Source: Deltaproteobacteria bacterium
GTDB taxonomy: Bacteria; Desulfobacterota; DSM-4660; Desulfatiglandales; Desulfatiglandaceae
Assembly (NCBI GenBank): GCA_018644785.1
Contig: JABGPV010000274.1
Coordinates: 1-6,460 of the forward strand
Reading direction: 5' to 3'
DNA length: 6,460 nucleotides
Positions 5,835-6,460 of the stretch are shown here, piece by piece; the stretch's first letter is position 1, and every line of letters starts with the position of its first letter. Both the position numbers and the translations under genes were made by a program. The notes beneath the pieces were generated by a model that was given only the letters and a program-made list of their open reading frames with translations, was not told the origin of the DNA and did no database searches.

Positions 5835-6125
5835 TTGTTGATGGATACCCATCTCATCATCATGAGCCAGGCTCCCCTGTCCATCAGGTTCCGATTTGAT
5901 GAAAAGCGTTTTGATGTGGATGGTGCCCACAACATTGCCCGGGAAATTGTAAAATCCCGAATAGAGAAGACAATGGTAAAAGACGGTAAAGAACGGCTGA
6001 CCCAACCCCAGCGAATTGCCATGAAAAGGATCAAGAATCATCGAATTTCAAACAACTCGGTTCTGTCCGACTCACAACATAACTGGTATATATTACAGCC
6101 GTTCAGAAGCAAAAACATCCTTTGA
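5835..6125 (+). pseudogene. Probable gene fragment with repeat-derived C-terminus
   Basis: An open frame of 96 codons starts at TTG 5835 (GGAG at 5824-5827, seven bases upstream) or ATG 5841. The first part is convincingly protein-like: SQAPLSIRFRFDEKRFDVDG, then AHNIAREIVKSRIEKTMVKD, then GKERLTQPQRIA (to about 6020). I have a vague memory of 'EIIKKRIDKA..KGT.ERLTQPGKIAIVY' segments in larger Desulfobacterota signalling-type proteins, which would make this an internal piece, but I cannot name the family. From about codon 64 the protein-like character fades, and the last 21 codons (from 6063) are copy 2 of the dispersed repeat. It is most likely a truncated relic; expression as a small protein cannot be excluded. 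Confidence 0.4.
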
Positions 6126-6224
6126 TATCGGATAGATATTTCATCTCAAGCCAATATCTCCACCTTCAGTATATTACACACTTTTTGGACTGCCAATATG
6201 TTTGACCGCTGTCAAGATAACTCC
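6063..6224 (+). repeat. Dispersed diverged repeat, copy 2
   Basis: This is the same-orientation partner of 967-1123. The TTGACCGCTGTCAA core is kept, but the right-hand AAAAAGTG arm of the long palindrome seen in copy 1 has decayed. Between the copies, several changes in the core fall at third positions of a plus-strand frame reading LFGLPICLT-x-VKI (GGG/GGA, CTT/CTG, TGC/TGT, CCA/CCG). This hints that the repeat once coded, or derives from coding sequence. It overlaps the end of the gene fragment at 5835-6125. Confidence 0.65.
6202..6215. promoter_or_regulatory. Second TTGAC-N4-GTCAA palindrome
   Basis: TTGACCGCTGTCAA has perfect 5-bp arms and the same spacing as the site at 1101-1114, with a changed centre (CGCT versus CTTT). 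No convincing gene starts downstream within the window. Confidence 0.28.
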
Positions 6225-6315
6225 GTATTTTTTCAATTCGATTTTCCCTAACCAGTTTACTCTGGCTTTGGGTAGTATCGTTTGTAATTTGCGGTTTGCA
6301 CCGGCAGATGCTCAC

Positions 6316-6336
6316 AGCACTTTTGGCAGAAGTGCT
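6316..6336. other. Stem-loop with 7-bp perfect stem
   Basis: AGCACTT (6316-6322) and AAGTGCT (6330-6336) pair around a seven-base loop TTGGCAG. No T-run follows on the plus strand, so it is not a standard terminator in that direction. It lies just inside the tandem-repeat terminus at 6394-6439 and may belong to the same element. Confidence 0.4.
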
Positions 6337-6393
6337 CTGGGGTCAACATCCATAAGGGGCCATGAAATTTTTCACGCAACCGTCTCGAAACGT

Positions 6394-6439
6394 CAACCGA
6401 AAATTGACCCCTTGCGACAACCGAATTTTGACCCCTCTA
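6394..6439 (-). mobile_element. IS21-family-like element end (solo terminus)
   Basis: Two tandem near-copies with a 24-bp period begin CAACCGAAAATTGACCCCT (6394-6412) and CAACCGAATTTTGACCCCT (6418-6436). Repeated GGGGTCA-A-TTTTCGGTTG units near the tip are typical of IS21-family ends, where they bind the IstA transposase. A further GGGGTCAA in the opposite orientation lies at 6339-6346. Read on the minus strand the tip would be near 6440 with the element interior to the left, yet no istA or istB gene is present there. This looks like a leftover end. Confidence 0.45.
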
Positions 6440-6460
6440 TGATTTAAATGTTAGCTTTCC

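Larger units (their letters stand above)
6225..6460. other. Gene-poor right edge
   Basis: Open frames here are short and lack ribosome sites. The visible content is the stem-loop at 6316-6336 and the IS21-like terminus. On the minus strand a short frame through the IS repeats reads HGPLWMLTPEHFCQKCCEHL and then stops near 6255. It may be a transposase-related scrap but is not supported as a gene. Confidence 0.45.

Noticed and set aside
6202..6447. Plus-strand 81-codon frame MTAVKITPYFF...
   Set aside because: It begins inside the repeat core, runs through the stem-loop and the IS21-like tandem units, lacks a ribosome site and has no protein-like character after the first residues.

Overview
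The window looks like an accessory stretch of a Desulfobacterota (former deltaproteobacterial, Desulfobacterales-like) chromosome. The main clue is the hybrid sensor kinase. Its phosphoacceptor region (AQKMEAIGTLAGGVAHDLNN, then a GLVSYPELLL-type segment) is a style I associate with sulfate-reducer kinases. Base composition is moderate over the conserved genes and clearly more A+T-rich between about 4980 and 5810. No rRNA, tRNA or CRISPR array was seen.

Left part (1-1911): a lipoprotein-type class 3 lipase runs leftward out of the window. A 519-base divergent spacer follows, then a nitroreductase-family flavoprotein reading right. The spacer carries a 17-nt near-perfect palindrome and copy 1 of a diverged dispersed repeat with a TTGAC-N4-GTCAA core.

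Centre (1912-4419): a short minus-strand coding relic fills the gap before a large six-pass membrane hybrid histidine kinase (PAS, HisKA, HATPase, REC). No partner regulator gene or obvious target lies next to the kinase.

Right part (4420-6460) is a patchwork of mobile-element debris and orphan genes. In order it holds: what looks like the 5' end of a group II intron, cut off after about 90 nt; a 276-bp segment bounded by two inverted REP-like palindromes that enclose a minus-strand coding relic; two A+T-rich, co-directional, unrecognised genes (one cytosolic-looking, one with a signal peptide); a short probable gene fragment whose 3' end is made of copy 2 of the dispersed repeat; a stem-loop; and a tandem-repeat terminus resembling an IS21-family end.

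The intact genes do not form an evident pathway. The lipase, nitroreductase and kinase each look like separate transcription units. The only plausible two-gene operon is the orphan pair at 5055-5808. The clearest structural signal is the REP pair, whose two palindromes differ at two positions that compensate each other.
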